Made by a program: the position numbers and the translations under genes. The notes beneath the pieces are model-generated. The model made no database searches. It was not told where the DNA came from and saw only the letters and a list, made by a program, of their open reading frames with translations. From Pseudaminobacter soli (ex Zhang et al. 2022) (lineage in GTDB: Bacteria > Pseudomonadota > Alphaproteobacteria > Rhizobiales > Rhizobiaceae): a stretch of 64,000 nucleotides of DNA. The stretch covers positions 1 through 64,000 of the forward strand of contig NZ_JABVCF010000002.1 of the NCBI RefSeq assembly GCF_014595955.1, read 5' to 3'. This document shows, in pieces, positions 6,725 through 15,435 of the stretch (the stretch's first letter is position 1; every line of letters starts with the position of its first letter).

Positions 6725-8764
6725 ATGAGCCTGGACAAACCGCGCAAGGTGTTCGTCTGCTCCTGTGAGCGGAGCATGCCTGGATTTGGCGACAGCGTGG
6801 CCCGTGGATGCAAAAACGCTCAGATCCAGTCTGGGGATCAGCTCTGCGGCGCCGAACTCGATCGCGTCCGAAGCGCATTGAGCGCGGGTGAAGCTGTCAC
6901 GATAGCCTGCACGCAGCAGGCGCCGCTTTTCCGAGAGGTCGCGGAGGACATCGGCTTCTCGGGCGATCTCGCTTTCGCGAACATCCGCGAGACGGCAGGC
7001 TGGTCGCGGGAGGCCGCGTCCGCCGGCGCGAAGGCCGCAGCACTCGTCGCAATGGCGGCGGAGCCGGTCGCGCCGCCAGCGCTCGTCACACTCACGAGCA
7101 ACGGCGTGGTGCTGGTCTACGGCCGCGACGAGGCGGCGATCGAGGCCGGCCGGCAACTCGCCGACGAACTGGACGTCACCGTCGTGCTGACGCGACCGGA
7201 CGAAGTTGCACCCAACCGCGTCTGGGATTTCCCCGTCGTGCAGGGCACGATCCGGAATGCGCGGGGTCATCTCGGCGCCTTCGAACTGACGGTCGACGAT
7301 TTCGCGGTGCCGGCGCCCTCTTCGCGCGACCGTCTGCGCTTCGGGCCCTCACGCGACGGTGCGGTCTCGAAGGCGGACGTCATTCTCGACCTTTCCGGCG
7401 GCATGCCCCTTTTTCCGGCCCACGACCTGCGCGAGGGCTATCTCAAGGCGGATCCTGCCGACCGTGCCGGAGTCACCGCCGCGATTGCCAAAGCGGCCCG
7501 TCTCGTCGGGGAATTCGACAAGCCGCGCTACGTCAATTTCTCCGCCGATCTGTGCGCCCATTCGCGCTCGCGCATCACCGGGTGCACGCGCTGCCTCGAC
7601 CTGTGTCCGACCGGTGCGATTGCGCCAGCGGGCGACCACGTCGCCATCGACGCGGAAATCTGTGCCGGCTGCGGCAGTTGCGCGGCGGCCTGTCCGACCG
7701 GCGCCGCCGCATATGCCTTCCCGGATGCCGAGGCGCTGCTGCGGCGCCTGCGTACGCTGCTGGTCACCTATCGGGAAGCAGGCGGCCACGAGCCGATCGT
7801 GCTGTTCCACGATGTCGACCATGGCGAGGCGCTCATCGATGCCCTTGCGCGCTTCGGTCCGGGGCTGCCGGCGAACGTCCTTCCAGTGGCGGTGAACGAG
7901 ATCACGCAGTTGGGGGTGGAAGCCTGGACGGCGCCGGTGGCCTGGGGCGCCGTCGCGGTGAGGGCGCTCTGTTCGGCGCGGCCGAAGCACGATCTCACCG
8001 GGGTTGGCAGGAACGTCACCATCGCGAACCTTCTTGGAAATTCGCTCGGCTACGGCGCGGAAATCTGCGGGGTGATCGAAGCCGACGACCCGGATATCCT
8101 GAGATCGGCGCTCGATCAGGTGAAGCCGGGCTCCAACGCGCGGAAGCCGGCGACCTTTCTGCCGCTCGGCGACAAGCGCAGCCTGCTGAGAAGCACGATG
8201 TCCGAACTGCATCGCGCCGCGCCGACGCCGGTCGACCGCGTGGTGTTGCCGGCGGCAGCGCCGTTCGGGGGGCTCGACGTCAATGTCGAAGGCTGCACGC
8301 TCTGCCTCTCCTGCGTATCGGCCTGCCCGACCGGCGCGCTCTCCGACAGCGAGGATCATCCCGCATTGTATTTCTCCGAGAGCGCCTGCGTCCAATGCGG
8401 CCTCTGTGCGGCGACCTGTCCTGAGAAGGTGATCACCCTCGCGCCGCGGGTGGATTTTCCCGCATGGAGCGCACCGCGCCAGGCGATCAAGGAAGAAGAG
8501 CCCTACGAGTGCGTCCGTTGCGGCAAGCCGTTCGGCACCAGGAGCACGGTCGAACGGATCGTCGCCAAGCTCGAAGGCAAGCACTGGATGTTCGCGGGGG
8601 AGAACGCGCGGCGGCTGGAACTGGTGCGGATGTGCGACAATTGCCGTGTCGATGCTGTCATGAACGAAGGTTTCGACCCGTACCAAGCTCCAGCCCGCCC
8701 GGCGCCACGAACGACGGAGGATTATCTGCGGGAGCACGAGAAACCCGACACCAAGCCGGTGTGA
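6725..8764 (+). CDS. Multi-[4Fe-4S] ferredoxin-like protein of formate dehydrogenase loci
   Basis: A 679-residue soluble iron-sulfur protein. The N-terminal 100 residues start with a VFVCSCERSMP motif and include further cysteines. Two ferredoxin motifs follow at Cys287 (CTRCLDLCPTG) and Cys313 (CAGCGSCAAACP), and two more at Cys524 (CTLCLSCVSACP) and Cys555 (CVQCGLCAATCP). A C-terminal four-cysteine site pairs CVRC (596-599) with CDNC (637-640), like a zinc ribbon or an extra cluster. There is no Tat or Sec signal, so it acts in the cytoplasm. Neighbours suggest electron transfer during maturation, or between formate oxidation and another acceptor; neither is shown. The start at 6725 is set by a GGGGAGG site. 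Confidence 0.85.
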   Translation: MSLDKPRKVFVCSCERSMPGFGDSVARGCKNAQIQSGDQLCGAELDRVRSALSAGEAVTIACTQQAPLFREVAEDIGFSGDLAFANIRETAGWSREAASAGAKAAALVAMAAEPVAPPALVTLTSNGVVLVYGRDEAAIEAGRQLADELDVTVVLTRPDEVAPNRVWDFPVVQGTIRNARGHLGAFELTVDDFAVPAPSSRDRLRFGPSRDGAVSKADVILDLSGGMPLFPAHDLREGYLKADPADRAGVTAAIAKAARLVGEFDKPRYVNFSADLCAHSRSRITGCTRCLDLCPTGAIAPAGDHVAIDAEICAGCGSCAAACPTGAAAYAFPDAEALLRRLRTLLVTYREAGGHEPIVLFHDVDHGEALIDALARFGPGLPANVLPVAVNEITQLGVEAWTAPVAWGAVAVRALCSARPKHDLTGVGRNVTIANLLGNSLGYGAEICGVIEADDPDILRSALDQVKPGSNARKPATFLPLGDKRSLLRSTMSELHRAAPTPVDRVVLPAAAPFGGLDVNVEGCTLCLSCVSACPTGALSDSEDHPALYFSESACVQCGLCAATCPEKVITLAPRVDFPAWSAPRQAIKEEEPYECVRCGKPFGTRSTVERIVAKLEGKHWMFAGENARRLELVRMCDNCRVDAVMNEGFDPYQAPARPAPRTTEDYLREHEKPDTKPV

Positions 8765-8767
8765 GGC

Positions 8768-10057
8768 TCAGTCGCTGCGGGTCTCGGCCTGAAGGAAGCG
8801 GATCAGCGCCGCACGATCCTCGGGATTGCTGATCCTCTGCTCGGGCATCTTGGTGCCCGGCGTGTATTTGCTGGGGCCAAGCTCGAACAGCTTCGACACG
8901 GTCTCCGGCGTCCAGACTATGTCCATCTCCCGAAAGGCGGGCGAGTAGTGGTAGCCTGGCACCGAAGCGATGCGCCGGCCAAAAATGCCGTGCAGCGTCG
9001 GGCCGGCACGATTGCCGTCATCCGGATCGAGTGTGTGGCATGCGATGCAGGCGCGGAAAACCTGCGCGTCCGGATTGCCGGCATACCGAGCCATGAGATC
9101 GGTTTCAGCGGCCACGCTCGACCCGAGGCGCTCTCCCGATTGCACATCCCACTCGCGTACCAGCCGATCGGCGCCGCCAGCCAGAAGCGTCCTGCCCTCT
9201 GCCGTGAAGGCGAGCGACCAGACCGGTACGCCCGATGTGTCGAGCGTGCGAAGCGGGGAGAGATCTTTCGCGTCGAGCAACCGAATGGAATCACCGACAG
9301 CCGCGGCAGCGATGCGCTTTCCGTCGGGTGACACAGCGAGGGCGATGAGCGGACCGGACGAAATCTGCGTTTCGATGAGAACGGCGCCGCTGCGGTCGAT
9401 CAGGCGCAGCTTTCCGTCGGCCCCACCCACCGCCAGTCGATCCTCCGCGACGGCCACGAGCGCGTTGAGCGGCGCAGGAATCTCCACCCGCAAAGGCGCG
9501 GTCCCTTGATCCCGCGGCCAGAAGAACACGGCGGCATCATACCCGGCGCTGACGAGCGTGCCGTCGGAGAGGAAAGCAACGGCGTTGACATTGCCGTGAT
9601 GGCCTTCGAGGACACGCGGCTGTCCACCGGAGAGCGGCCAGAGCCGCACGGTCGTGTCCCAAGATGCGGAAGCGAGCGTCGAGCCATCAGGCGATACGGC
9701 AAGCGCTGAGATCGGCCCCGTGTGCCCTTCCAGGAGAGAAACAGGCGCGCTTCGGCCGCTGTCCCAGATCGCGATGCGGCCGTCTGCACCTGCGGTTGCG
9801 AAGCGGCCGTCCGGCAGGGCCGCGACGGCATTGACCTGGCCCTCATGAAACAGCAGCACTTCGCGCGCTTCGCCGGTCTCGAGCGACCAGACGATCGCCT
9901 TGGTATCGAAGCTGCCGGTGATCGCCGTCTGACCGTCGGCCGTCACGGCGATCGCCCGCACCGGGCCGCCATGGCCGCGCAGTTCCGCGCTATACGCGGC
10001 CGCGCCGAAGATGAGGGGGGCAACTGCCATCAGGCGTATCGCGAGCTTCGTCTTCAT
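8768..10057 (-). CDS. Secreted WD40 beta-propeller fused to cytochrome c
   Basis: A 429-residue periplasmic protein. I chose ATG 10057 because it begins a normal Sec signal peptide (MKTKLAIRLMAVAPLIFGAA); an ATG 48 nt upstream would bury it. Residues 25-315 contain seven WD40-like repeats (units ending IVWS, AIWD, RLWP, FFWP, RLID, RLLD, REWD), enough for a full propeller. The last 100 residues are a class I cytochrome c: heme motif CIACH at 337-341 and the axial methionine in KMPEQ at 404. It converges on the [4Fe-4S] gene (3 nt apart) and is divergent from DUF6494. It could accept electrons from, or scaffold, the exported formate dehydrogenase; that is inference. Confidence 0.85.
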   Translation of the reverse strand: MKTKLAIRLMAVAPLIFGAAAYSAELRGHGGPVRAIAVTADGQTAITGSFDTKAIVWSLETGEAREVLLFHEGQVNAVAALPDGRFATAGADGRIAIWDSGRSAPVSLLEGHTGPISALAVSPDGSTLASASWDTTVRLWPLSGGQPRVLEGHHGNVNAVAFLSDGTLVSAGYDAAVFFWPRDQGTAPLRVEIPAPLNALVAVAEDRLAVGGADGKLRLIDRSGAVLIETQISSGPLIALAVSPDGKRIAAAAVGDSIRLLDAKDLSPLRTLDTSGVPVWSLAFTAEGRTLLAGGADRLVREWDVQSGERLGSSVAAETDLMARYAGNPDAQVFRACIACHTLDPDDGNRAGPTLHGIFGRRIASVPGYHYSPAFREMDIVWTPETVSKLFELGPSKYTPGTKMPEQRISNPEDRAALIRFLQAETRSD

Positions 10058-10158
10058 TGCGCACCAGCCCGTTCCGTGCTCCGTTGGCGGCAGCGCCGCC
10101 GTCACATGCGATGAGCATGCCGGAGGGCCATACCGTTCACACTGTCCGAGGTAATCAT

Positions 10159-10365
10159 ATGACCCAGAATATGGAAACCGATCCCTTCAACGTGTCGATG
10201 CGCAAGTTCCTCAAGCAGGTCGGCGTGACCTCGCAGCAGGCTATCGAGAAAGCGGTGGAGCAGAATGGGCTGAGAGGCCAGGGGCGACTGACCGTGAGGG
10301 CCGTCATCACGTCTGAGGCTGCCGGCCTGAACCATGTCGTGGAAGGCGAGATCGATCTCGGATGA
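10159..10365 (+). CDS. DUF6494 small protein
   Basis: A 68-residue protein with the family pattern FNVSMRKFLKQVGVTSQQAIEKAV, a basic amphipathic helix, and a C-terminal LNHVVEGEIDL strand. I set the start at ATG 10159 because the conserved block begins shortly after it; an upstream in-frame ATG at 10057 adds an unconserved, Pro/Ala-rich stretch overlapping the cytochrome start on the other strand. It stands alone between the cytochrome fusion and the moeA-like genes and is followed by a GC-rich hairpin. Function unknown. Confidence 0.8.
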   Translation: MTQNMETDPFNVSMRKFLKQVGVTSQQAIEKAVEQNGLRGQGRLTVRAVITSEAAGLNHVVEGEIDLG

Positions 10366-10372
10366 GATGGTC

Positions 10373-10405
10373 GCGGCCCCGATCGGGGCCGCCAGTAGCT
10401 CTTTT
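10373..10405 (+). terminator. Probable terminator after the DUF6494 gene
   Basis: A perfect 8-bp GC stem (GCGGCCCC / GGGGCCGC, 10373-10380 and 10385-10392) with a GATC loop begins 8 nt after the stop codon. A short T run (CTTTT) follows about 10 nt later, so termination is plausible but the T tract is weak and displaced. Confidence 0.45.
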
Positions 10406-10504
10406 CCCGAACGCAGAGCAGAAGCGTTCCTAGGTTCGTAGATCCCCGGCCGTGACGGCCTGTCAGGCTTGCAAAGCGGTTTGCGTCTGTCCCATCATCG
10501 GGAC

Positions 10505-11635
10505 ATGATGAGAACGCTTCCTCCGACCGGCATGCTGACCAGCCTCGAAGCGGCGCTCGGTGCGCTGCTCGACGGTCTGGTGCCGGTCGCCCCTAGCTTT
10601 TTGCCGCTTGACCAGGCGCTCGGCCGCGTCGCGGCCGAAATGCCGGCTCTCCTGGAGGCGCAGCCGGCGCATAGCATCGCTGCGCTGGACGGCTGGGCGT
10701 GCCGTGCCCTCGACCTCGTCGGTGCGTCGGCCTACTCGCCCCTGGCGCTGCCGGCCGTTCCGGCCTGGGTGGAGGCGGGCGATGCCATGCCGGAGGGCTG
10801 CGACTGTGTCCTCCAGGCCGATCTCGTCGATTGCAGCGGCCCGATCCCCCAAGCCGTCGGCGAAGCTGCGCCCGGCCAGGGCGTTCGCCGGGCGGGCGAG
10901 GACATGGCGGCGGGCCGCCCCGTCGCGTTGTCAGGGCAAAGCCTATCGGCCGCAGACCTGCTGGTCGCGCGCAAGGCAGGCTATCGCGAGTTGGCCGTGC
11001 GGGCTCCGCGTATCCGCGTCATCGATGTCGCCGCGGGGAGCGGTGAGACGTTTTCGACGCTTCTCGTTGCGGAGAGCCTGAAAGCCTGGGGCGCGACGGT
11101 GGTCGCCACCGATGCCGCGGGGCGGGAGGCTGCCTCGATCGCCGCCGCGCTTGATGGTGAGGCCTGCGATCTACTCCTCCTGGTCGGAGGCACGGGCGAC
11201 GGCCGCACCGATGAGAGCGCAGAGGCCCTTGCTCGGCGCGGGGTGCTGCTTGCACACCGGATCGCTTTGCGGCCCGGCGGGACTACGGCGATCGGCCGCC
11301 TCGGCAGCACGCCGGTTGTCGTGCTGCCCGGCGCGCCCGACCAGGCCTTCGCCGCATTCCTCTCCCTCGTGCAGCCGGTTCTGGACCGCTTGTCGGGGCG
11401 ACACCAACGGCGAAGCATCGTCTTGCCGCTCTCGCGAAAGATTGCATCAACAGTCGGGCTGAGCGAGATCGCCCTGCTCAATGAGCACCAAGGCGCCTGG
11501 ACGCCGCTCGCCGTCGGCGATTTTTCGCTGGACGCCATGCGGCTTGCCGACGCCTGGCTTGCAGTCCCGGGCGACAGCGAGGGATATGCCGCGGGCACAC
11601 CCATTGCCGCTGTTCCGCTCCCCGATTCGAATTGA
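10505..11635 (+). CDS. Degenerate MoeA-like molybdopterin-binding protein
   Basis: A 376-residue homologue of MoeA, the enzyme that inserts molybdate into molybdopterin. Start codons at 10505 and 10508 are both possible; the ribosome binding site is weak. The MoeA scaffold is clear: ALDGWAC (the SAMDGY motif), RRAGEDM (the GEDI motif) and a C-terminal PGGTTAIGRLG...VVLPGAP block. Two active-site motifs are lost: the TGDE segment reads AGSGETF, and the (Y/F)D(S/T)N segment cannot be found. The SGG(V)S motif reads VGGTGDGRTD. It lies 10 nt upstream of a MoeA fusion gene. It may be a regulatory or partner subunit rather than an insertase. Confidence 0.75.
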   Translation: MMRTLPPTGMLTSLEAALGALLDGLVPVAPSFLPLDQALGRVAAEMPALLEAQPAHSIAALDGWACRALDLVGASAYSPLALPAVPAWVEAGDAMPEGCDCVLQADLVDCSGPIPQAVGEAAPGQGVRRAGEDMAAGRPVALSGQSLSAADLLVARKAGYRELAVRAPRIRVIDVAAGSGETFSTLLVAESLKAWGATVVATDAAGREAASIAAALDGEACDLLLLVGGTGDGRTDESAEALARRGVLLAHRIALRPGGTTAIGRLGSTPVVVLPGAPDQAFAAFLSLVQPVLDRLSGRHQRRSIVLPLSRKIASTVGLSEIALLNEHQGAWTPLAVGDFSLDAMRLADAWLAVPGDSEGYAAGTPIAAVPLPDSN

Positions 11636-11645
11636 GCCTGCCGAC

Positions 11646-13595
11646 ATGACGAATACTCCACCTCCTATCCGGCAGGACGCCGATCAGGAGCAGTTCCTGA
11701 CGATACTGTCGCGCGAGGACGCGCTGGCGCGATTCCAAGCGGCGCTGTTTCCCCGGCCCGTGCCGACCGAAGAACGGGTCTTGGCCGATGCGCTCGGGCT
11801 GGCTCTTGCCGAAGACGTTGCGGCACCGGTCGACGTACCACCCTTCGACCGTTCCAACGTCGATGGTTTCGCGGTGCGCGCGGCCGACCTGGCCGCCGCC
11901 TCCGAAACGCGTCCCATCCGGCTCGTGCTCAATGCGGAGGCGATTGCCTGCGGCATCGTCCCGCAACTTCCGGTGTTGCCGGGCACCGCCACCGCCATCG
12001 CCACCGGGGGGCCGCTGCCACGCGGCGCCGACGCGATCGTCATGGTCGAGCATACCCAGCCGGCGGATGCTGGCGCGATCGAGGTGAGGCGCGGTGTCTC
12101 CCCTGGCCAGTTCATCTCCAATGCCGGCTCGGACATGGCCCGAGGCGAGGTCGTGCTGCGCGCCGGAACCGTGATTGGCTCCCGCGAGATCGGCATGCTC
12201 GCCGCCTGCGGCATCGCGCGCGTGACGGTCGCTCGCAAGCTGCGCGTCGCGATCCTCTCCACCGGCGACGAACTCGTCCAACCCGGCGAGCCGCTGCGGC
12301 CGGCCGGCATCTACGACGCCAACGGGCCGATCATCAGGGCGGCGGTGATCGAAAACGGCGGCGAGGCGCATTTTCTCGGCGCCATGCCCGACGACGAAGG
12401 CGTCCTTGAGCGCGCGATGCGCGAGGCGCTTGCGGCCCACGACGTGCTGATCCTCTCGGGCGGAACATCGAAGGGGGCGGGGGATGTCAGCCACCGCATC
12501 CTCGGCCGGCTCGGCAAGCCAGGCATTATCGCCCATGGCGTGGCGCTGAAGCCCGGCAAGCCGCTCTGCCTGGCCGTCTGCGACGGCAAGCCGGTCATCA
12601 TCCTGCCGGGATTTCCCACCTCGGCCATGTTCACCTTCCACGATATGGTCGTGCCCGTGCTGCGGCGCGTGGCGGGTCTGCCGCCGCGTATCGATGCGCA
12701 GGTCGCGGCAAGGCTTCCGTTCCGGGTGCCATCCGAACTCGGACGTACCGAATTCGTGATGGTCTCCCTCGTGCAAGGGCAGGACGGGCTGGCTGCCTAT
12801 CCGACCGGCAAGGGTTCAGGGGCCATAACGTCCTTCACCCAGGCCGATGGCTTCATCCGCATCGAGGCCCTGGCCGATCACATGCCCGCCGGCGCTGAAG
12901 TGCCAGTGACGCTGTTCACGCCGCAGGTACGCGTTCCAGATCTCGTCGTCATCGGTAGCCACTGCACGGGCCTCGATCTGGTCGTGGGCGAACTGTCGCG
13001 CAGCGGGATTTCGGTGCGTTCGCTCGCTGTCGGAAGCCTGGGCGGACTTGCCGCCGTGAAACGCGGTGAGTGCGACCTCGCGCCAATCCATCTCTTCGAC
13101 CCGAACACGCACACCTACAATGCACCCTTCCTCAGCGACGGCCTCGAACTCGTGCCGGGCTGGCGGCGCATGCAGGGTCTCGTGTTCCGCCGGGGCGACG
13201 AGCGCTTCGAGGGCCGCAGCGCGGAGGAGGCGGTGCGCGCCGCGCTCGCCGATCCCGAATGCATGATGGTCAACCGCAACCAGGGTTCGGGAACGCGCAT
13301 CCTGATCGATCAACTGCTCGGCTCGGACCGCCCAGACGGCTACTGGAACCAGCCGCGTTCCCACAGTGCCGTCGCCGCCGCGGTGGCGCAGATGCGCGCC
13401 GACTGGGGAATCACCATCGCGCCCGTCGCCGGGGCGGCCGGACTCGGCTTCATTCCGCTGACGGAAGAGCATTACGATTTCGCGCTGGTCTCGGCCCGCA
13501 AGGATCGGCCGGCCGTGCAGGCGTTCCTTGCTGCCCTCCAGTCGGCCGACATACAAGCAGCGCTGGAACGGGCGGGGTTCAGCCGGGCCGTCTAA
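11646..13595 (+). CDS. MoeA fused to a periplasmic-binding-protein-like (COG1910-type) domain
   Basis: A 649-residue two-domain protein. Residues 1-420 are MoeA: SNVDGFAV, AGSDM, STGDEL, YDANG and SGGTSKGAGD are all recognisable, so the insertase site is mostly intact. From about residue 430 a periplasmic-binding-protein-like domain follows (VVIGSHCTGLDLVVGE, APIHLFDPNTHTYN, VNRNQGSGTR), without a signal peptide, so it works in the cytoplasm. Such domains resemble molybdate/tungstate binders. The ATG at 11646 is 10 nt past the stop of the degenerate MoeA; an in-frame ATG inside that gene is less likely. A role in recognising or loading the oxyanion is inferred from the domain pair. Confidence 0.85.
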   Translation: MTNTPPPIRQDADQEQFLTILSREDALARFQAALFPRPVPTEERVLADALGLALAEDVAAPVDVPPFDRSNVDGFAVRAADLAAASETRPIRLVLNAEAIACGIVPQLPVLPGTATAIATGGPLPRGADAIVMVEHTQPADAGAIEVRRGVSPGQFISNAGSDMARGEVVLRAGTVIGSREIGMLAACGIARVTVARKLRVAILSTGDELVQPGEPLRPAGIYDANGPIIRAAVIENGGEAHFLGAMPDDEGVLERAMREALAAHDVLILSGGTSKGAGDVSHRILGRLGKPGIIAHGVALKPGKPLCLAVCDGKPVIILPGFPTSAMFTFHDMVVPVLRRVAGLPPRIDAQVAARLPFRVPSELGRTEFVMVSLVQGQDGLAAYPTGKGSGAITSFTQADGFIRIEALADHMPAGAEVPVTLFTPQVRVPDLVVIGSHCTGLDLVVGELSRSGISVRSLAVGSLGGLAAVKRGECDLAPIHLFDPNTHTYNAPFLSDGLELVPGWRRMQGLVFRRGDERFEGRSAEEAVRAALADPECMMVNRNQGSGTRILIDQLLGSDRPDGYWNQPRSHSAVAAAVAQMRADWGITIAPVAGAAGLGFIPLTEEHYDFALVSARKDRPAVQAFLAALQSADIQAALERAGFSRAV

Positions 13596-13640
13596 CGCGT
13601 CCAGGAAAGTCGGTATGCCCCTCATCCGCCTGCCGGCATC

Positions 13641-13735
13641 TTCTCCCCGTCAGTCACGGGGAGAAGGACGAGGCGGCTACGCCGGTGTCTCCCTCTCCCC
13701 GTCCTTCACGAGGAGAGGGTAAGGGTGAGGGGCAG
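13641..13735. repeat. Palindromic intergenic repeat with a strong hairpin
   Basis: Between the MoeA fusion and mobA, which converge here, lies a perfect 10-bp hairpin (TTCTCCCCGT at 13641-13650, ACGGGGAGAA at 13656-13665), a second pyrimidine-rich element CTCTCCCCG, and then a 19-nt string at 13717-13735 (GGGTAAGGGTGAGGGGCAG) that recurs exactly at 41873-41891. The first hairpin could act as a terminator for both converging genes. Confidence 0.65.
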
Positions 13736-13753
13736 CGCCACAGGCCATCTTCT

Positions 13754-14383
13754 CTAACCTTGAAGGAGCCCTGCAAGACGCTCGGCTTCGTCAAGGTCCT
13801 CGACCGTGTTGGCGTTGAAGAACGGATCCACGGGCTCGGCCGGCCATGACACCGTGGCGAGGTGGTAACGGGCGGTCCAGCGGTCGATCTTGCGCATGTC
13901 CTCCTCGACGAGCGCGTGGCGCAGTTCATCTCGCAGGGCGACTTTCCAGAGACCGATCACCGGGTGAGGACGGCCGCCGGATGCCGCCACCGCGAGGTCC
14001 GCATCCTCGGTCATGCGCGCCTGCTGCAGGCGTGCCACGAGGTCGCGCGGCAGGAAGGGGCAGTCGCCGGCGGCGCTGACGACCCATTCGACGCCCGGCC
14101 TGTTCGCCGCCGTCCAGTCGAGCGCGGCGAGGATGCCGGCGAGCGGCCCCGGATAGCCTTCGATCGTGTCGGCCACTACCGGGAGCCCGAAACGGGCGAA
14201 GCGCGAAGGGTCGCCGTTGGCATTGAGCACCAGCCCGTCGCATTGGGGCTCCAGCCGGTCGATGACGTGGTCGAGGATCATGCGTCCGCCGATCTCGCGC
14301 ATCGGCTTGTCGCCGCCGCCCATGCGGCGGCCGAGTCCTCCTGCGAGCACGACGCACAGGGTCTCAGGCCGGTCAGTCGTCAT
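13754..14383 (-). CDS. mobA: Molybdenum cofactor guanylyltransferase
   Basis: A 209-residue enzyme that joins GMP to molybdopterin to make the MGD cofactor used by both formate dehydrogenases here. The nucleotide-binding loop [16 protein letters not shown] lies near the N-terminus, the metal-binding GDCPFLP in the middle and the family ending [16 protein letters not shown] at the C-terminus. I chose ATG 14383 because the conserved strand starts just after it; it overlaps the fdhD end by 11 nt, which couples the two genes. A longer in-frame start at 14434 would add 17 unconserved residues. Confidence 0.92.
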   Translation of the reverse strand: MTTDRPETLCVVLAGGLGRRMGGGDKPMREIGGRMILDHVIDRLEPQCDGLVLNANGDPSRFARFGLPVVADTIEGYPGPLAGILAALDWTAANRPGVEWVVSAAGDCPFLPRDLVARLQQARMTEDADLAVAASGGRPHPVIGLWKVALRDELRHALVEEDMRKIDRWTARYHLATVSWPAEPVDPFFNANTVEDLDEAERLAGLLQG

Positions 14384-15266
14384 GCTCGGCGCCTTTGCGT
14401 CTGCTGCGGGGCGCTTCTTCGTCGACAGAGGCAATATCCTGGTCGAAGATGATCCGCTCCTGGCCCGACAGCGCGATGAACCGCTTGCCGCGGGCCCGGC
14501 CGACCAGCGTCAACCCAACCTCACGCGCCAAGGCGACGCCCCAGGCCGTGAAACCCGAGCGCGACACGAGGATCGGGATGCCCATCCTCACGGTCTTGAT
14601 CGTCATTTCCGACGTTAGTCGCCCGGTGGTGTAAAGGATCTTGTCGGAGGGATCGACGCCGTGGCGGTACATCCAGCCGGCGATCTTGTCGACGGCATTG
14701 TGGCGGCCGACGTCCTCCATATAGCAGATCGGCGTCCCTTCCCGGCAGAGCACGCATCCGTGGATGGCGCCTGCCTCGAGATACAGCGATGGCGTGGTGT
14801 TGATCTTGCGCGTCAATTGGTAGAGCCAGGAGGTGCGCAATTCCGATGCGGGCAGGCTGATGTCCTCGATCGCTTCGAGGAGATCGCCAAACGCCGTACC
14901 TTGCGCGCATCCCGACGTCTGCGTGCGCTTCCTGAGCTTCTGCTCGTAGTCGGTGTTGCGCTCCGTGCGCACAACGACGACCTGCAGGTCCTCGTCGTGC
15001 TCGACCTCCGTCACCACGTCGTCAGGCAGCAGCATGTTCTGGTTGAGCAGATAGCCGAGCGCCAGATATTCGGGATAGTCGCTGATCGTCATCATCGTGA
15101 CGATCTCTTGCGCATTGAGGTAAAGCGTCAGTGCCCGCTCCACCGGCACGCGTATGTCGACTGCCGCGCCGTTATGATCGAGGCCGCCAACCAGTTCCGT
15201 CAGCCTCGTGTCTCCAGGGTCCGGCATGATGATGGCGAGGTCTGCTGAACTTGTCGTCTGATCCAT
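14373..15266 (-). CDS. fdhD: Formate dehydrogenase accessory sulfurtransferase FdhD
   Basis: A 297-residue FdhD, which passes a sulfur atom to the bis-MGD cofactor so that formate dehydrogenase becomes active. The conserved [13 protein letters not shown] motif and the later TTGRLTSEM and [16 protein letters not shown] blocks are present. The E. coli CGVC loop corresponds here to [10 protein letters not shown], keeping only the first cysteine; an additional cysteine pair appears in [10 protein letters not shown] chose ATG 15266, which has an AGGGA site; a GTG at 15287 is the alternative. It is coupled to mobA and divergent from the canonical moeA. Confidence 0.92.
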   Translation of the reverse strand: MDQTTSSADLAIIMPDPGDTRLTELVGGLDHNGAAVDIRVPVERALTLYLNAQEIVTMMTISDYPEYLALGYLLNQNMLLPDDVVTEVEHDEDLQVVVVRTERNTDYEQKLRKRTQTSGCAQGTAFGDLLEAIEDISLPASELRTSWLYQLTRKINTTPSLYLEAGAIHGCVLCREGTPICYMEDVGRHNAVDKIAGWMYRHGVDPSDKILYTTGRLTSEMTIKTVRMGIPILVSRSGFTAWGVALAREVGLTLVGRARGKRFIALSGQERIIFDQDIASVDEEAPRSRRKGAEHDD

Positions 15267-15435
15267 GGTCGTTCCCTGAACAGCCACCGACGGCCGGCAC
15301 AGCGTGCCAGTTCCGGCTTGACCCCTACCTTATAGCCTGTTCAAACCAAGGTCGGTCAAAAAACGCCTTGATCGAATGCGCACTCTGCTGGGTGCCGATT
15401 GCGTGGTCGATCACGTCGTTGAAGCTGAAGAGAGC

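Noticed and set aside
7349-8737. Long minus-strand open frame opposite the [4Fe-4S] protein
   Set aside because: Antisense shadow: the sense frame has four intact cluster motifs; this one has only Arg/Ala-rich filler.
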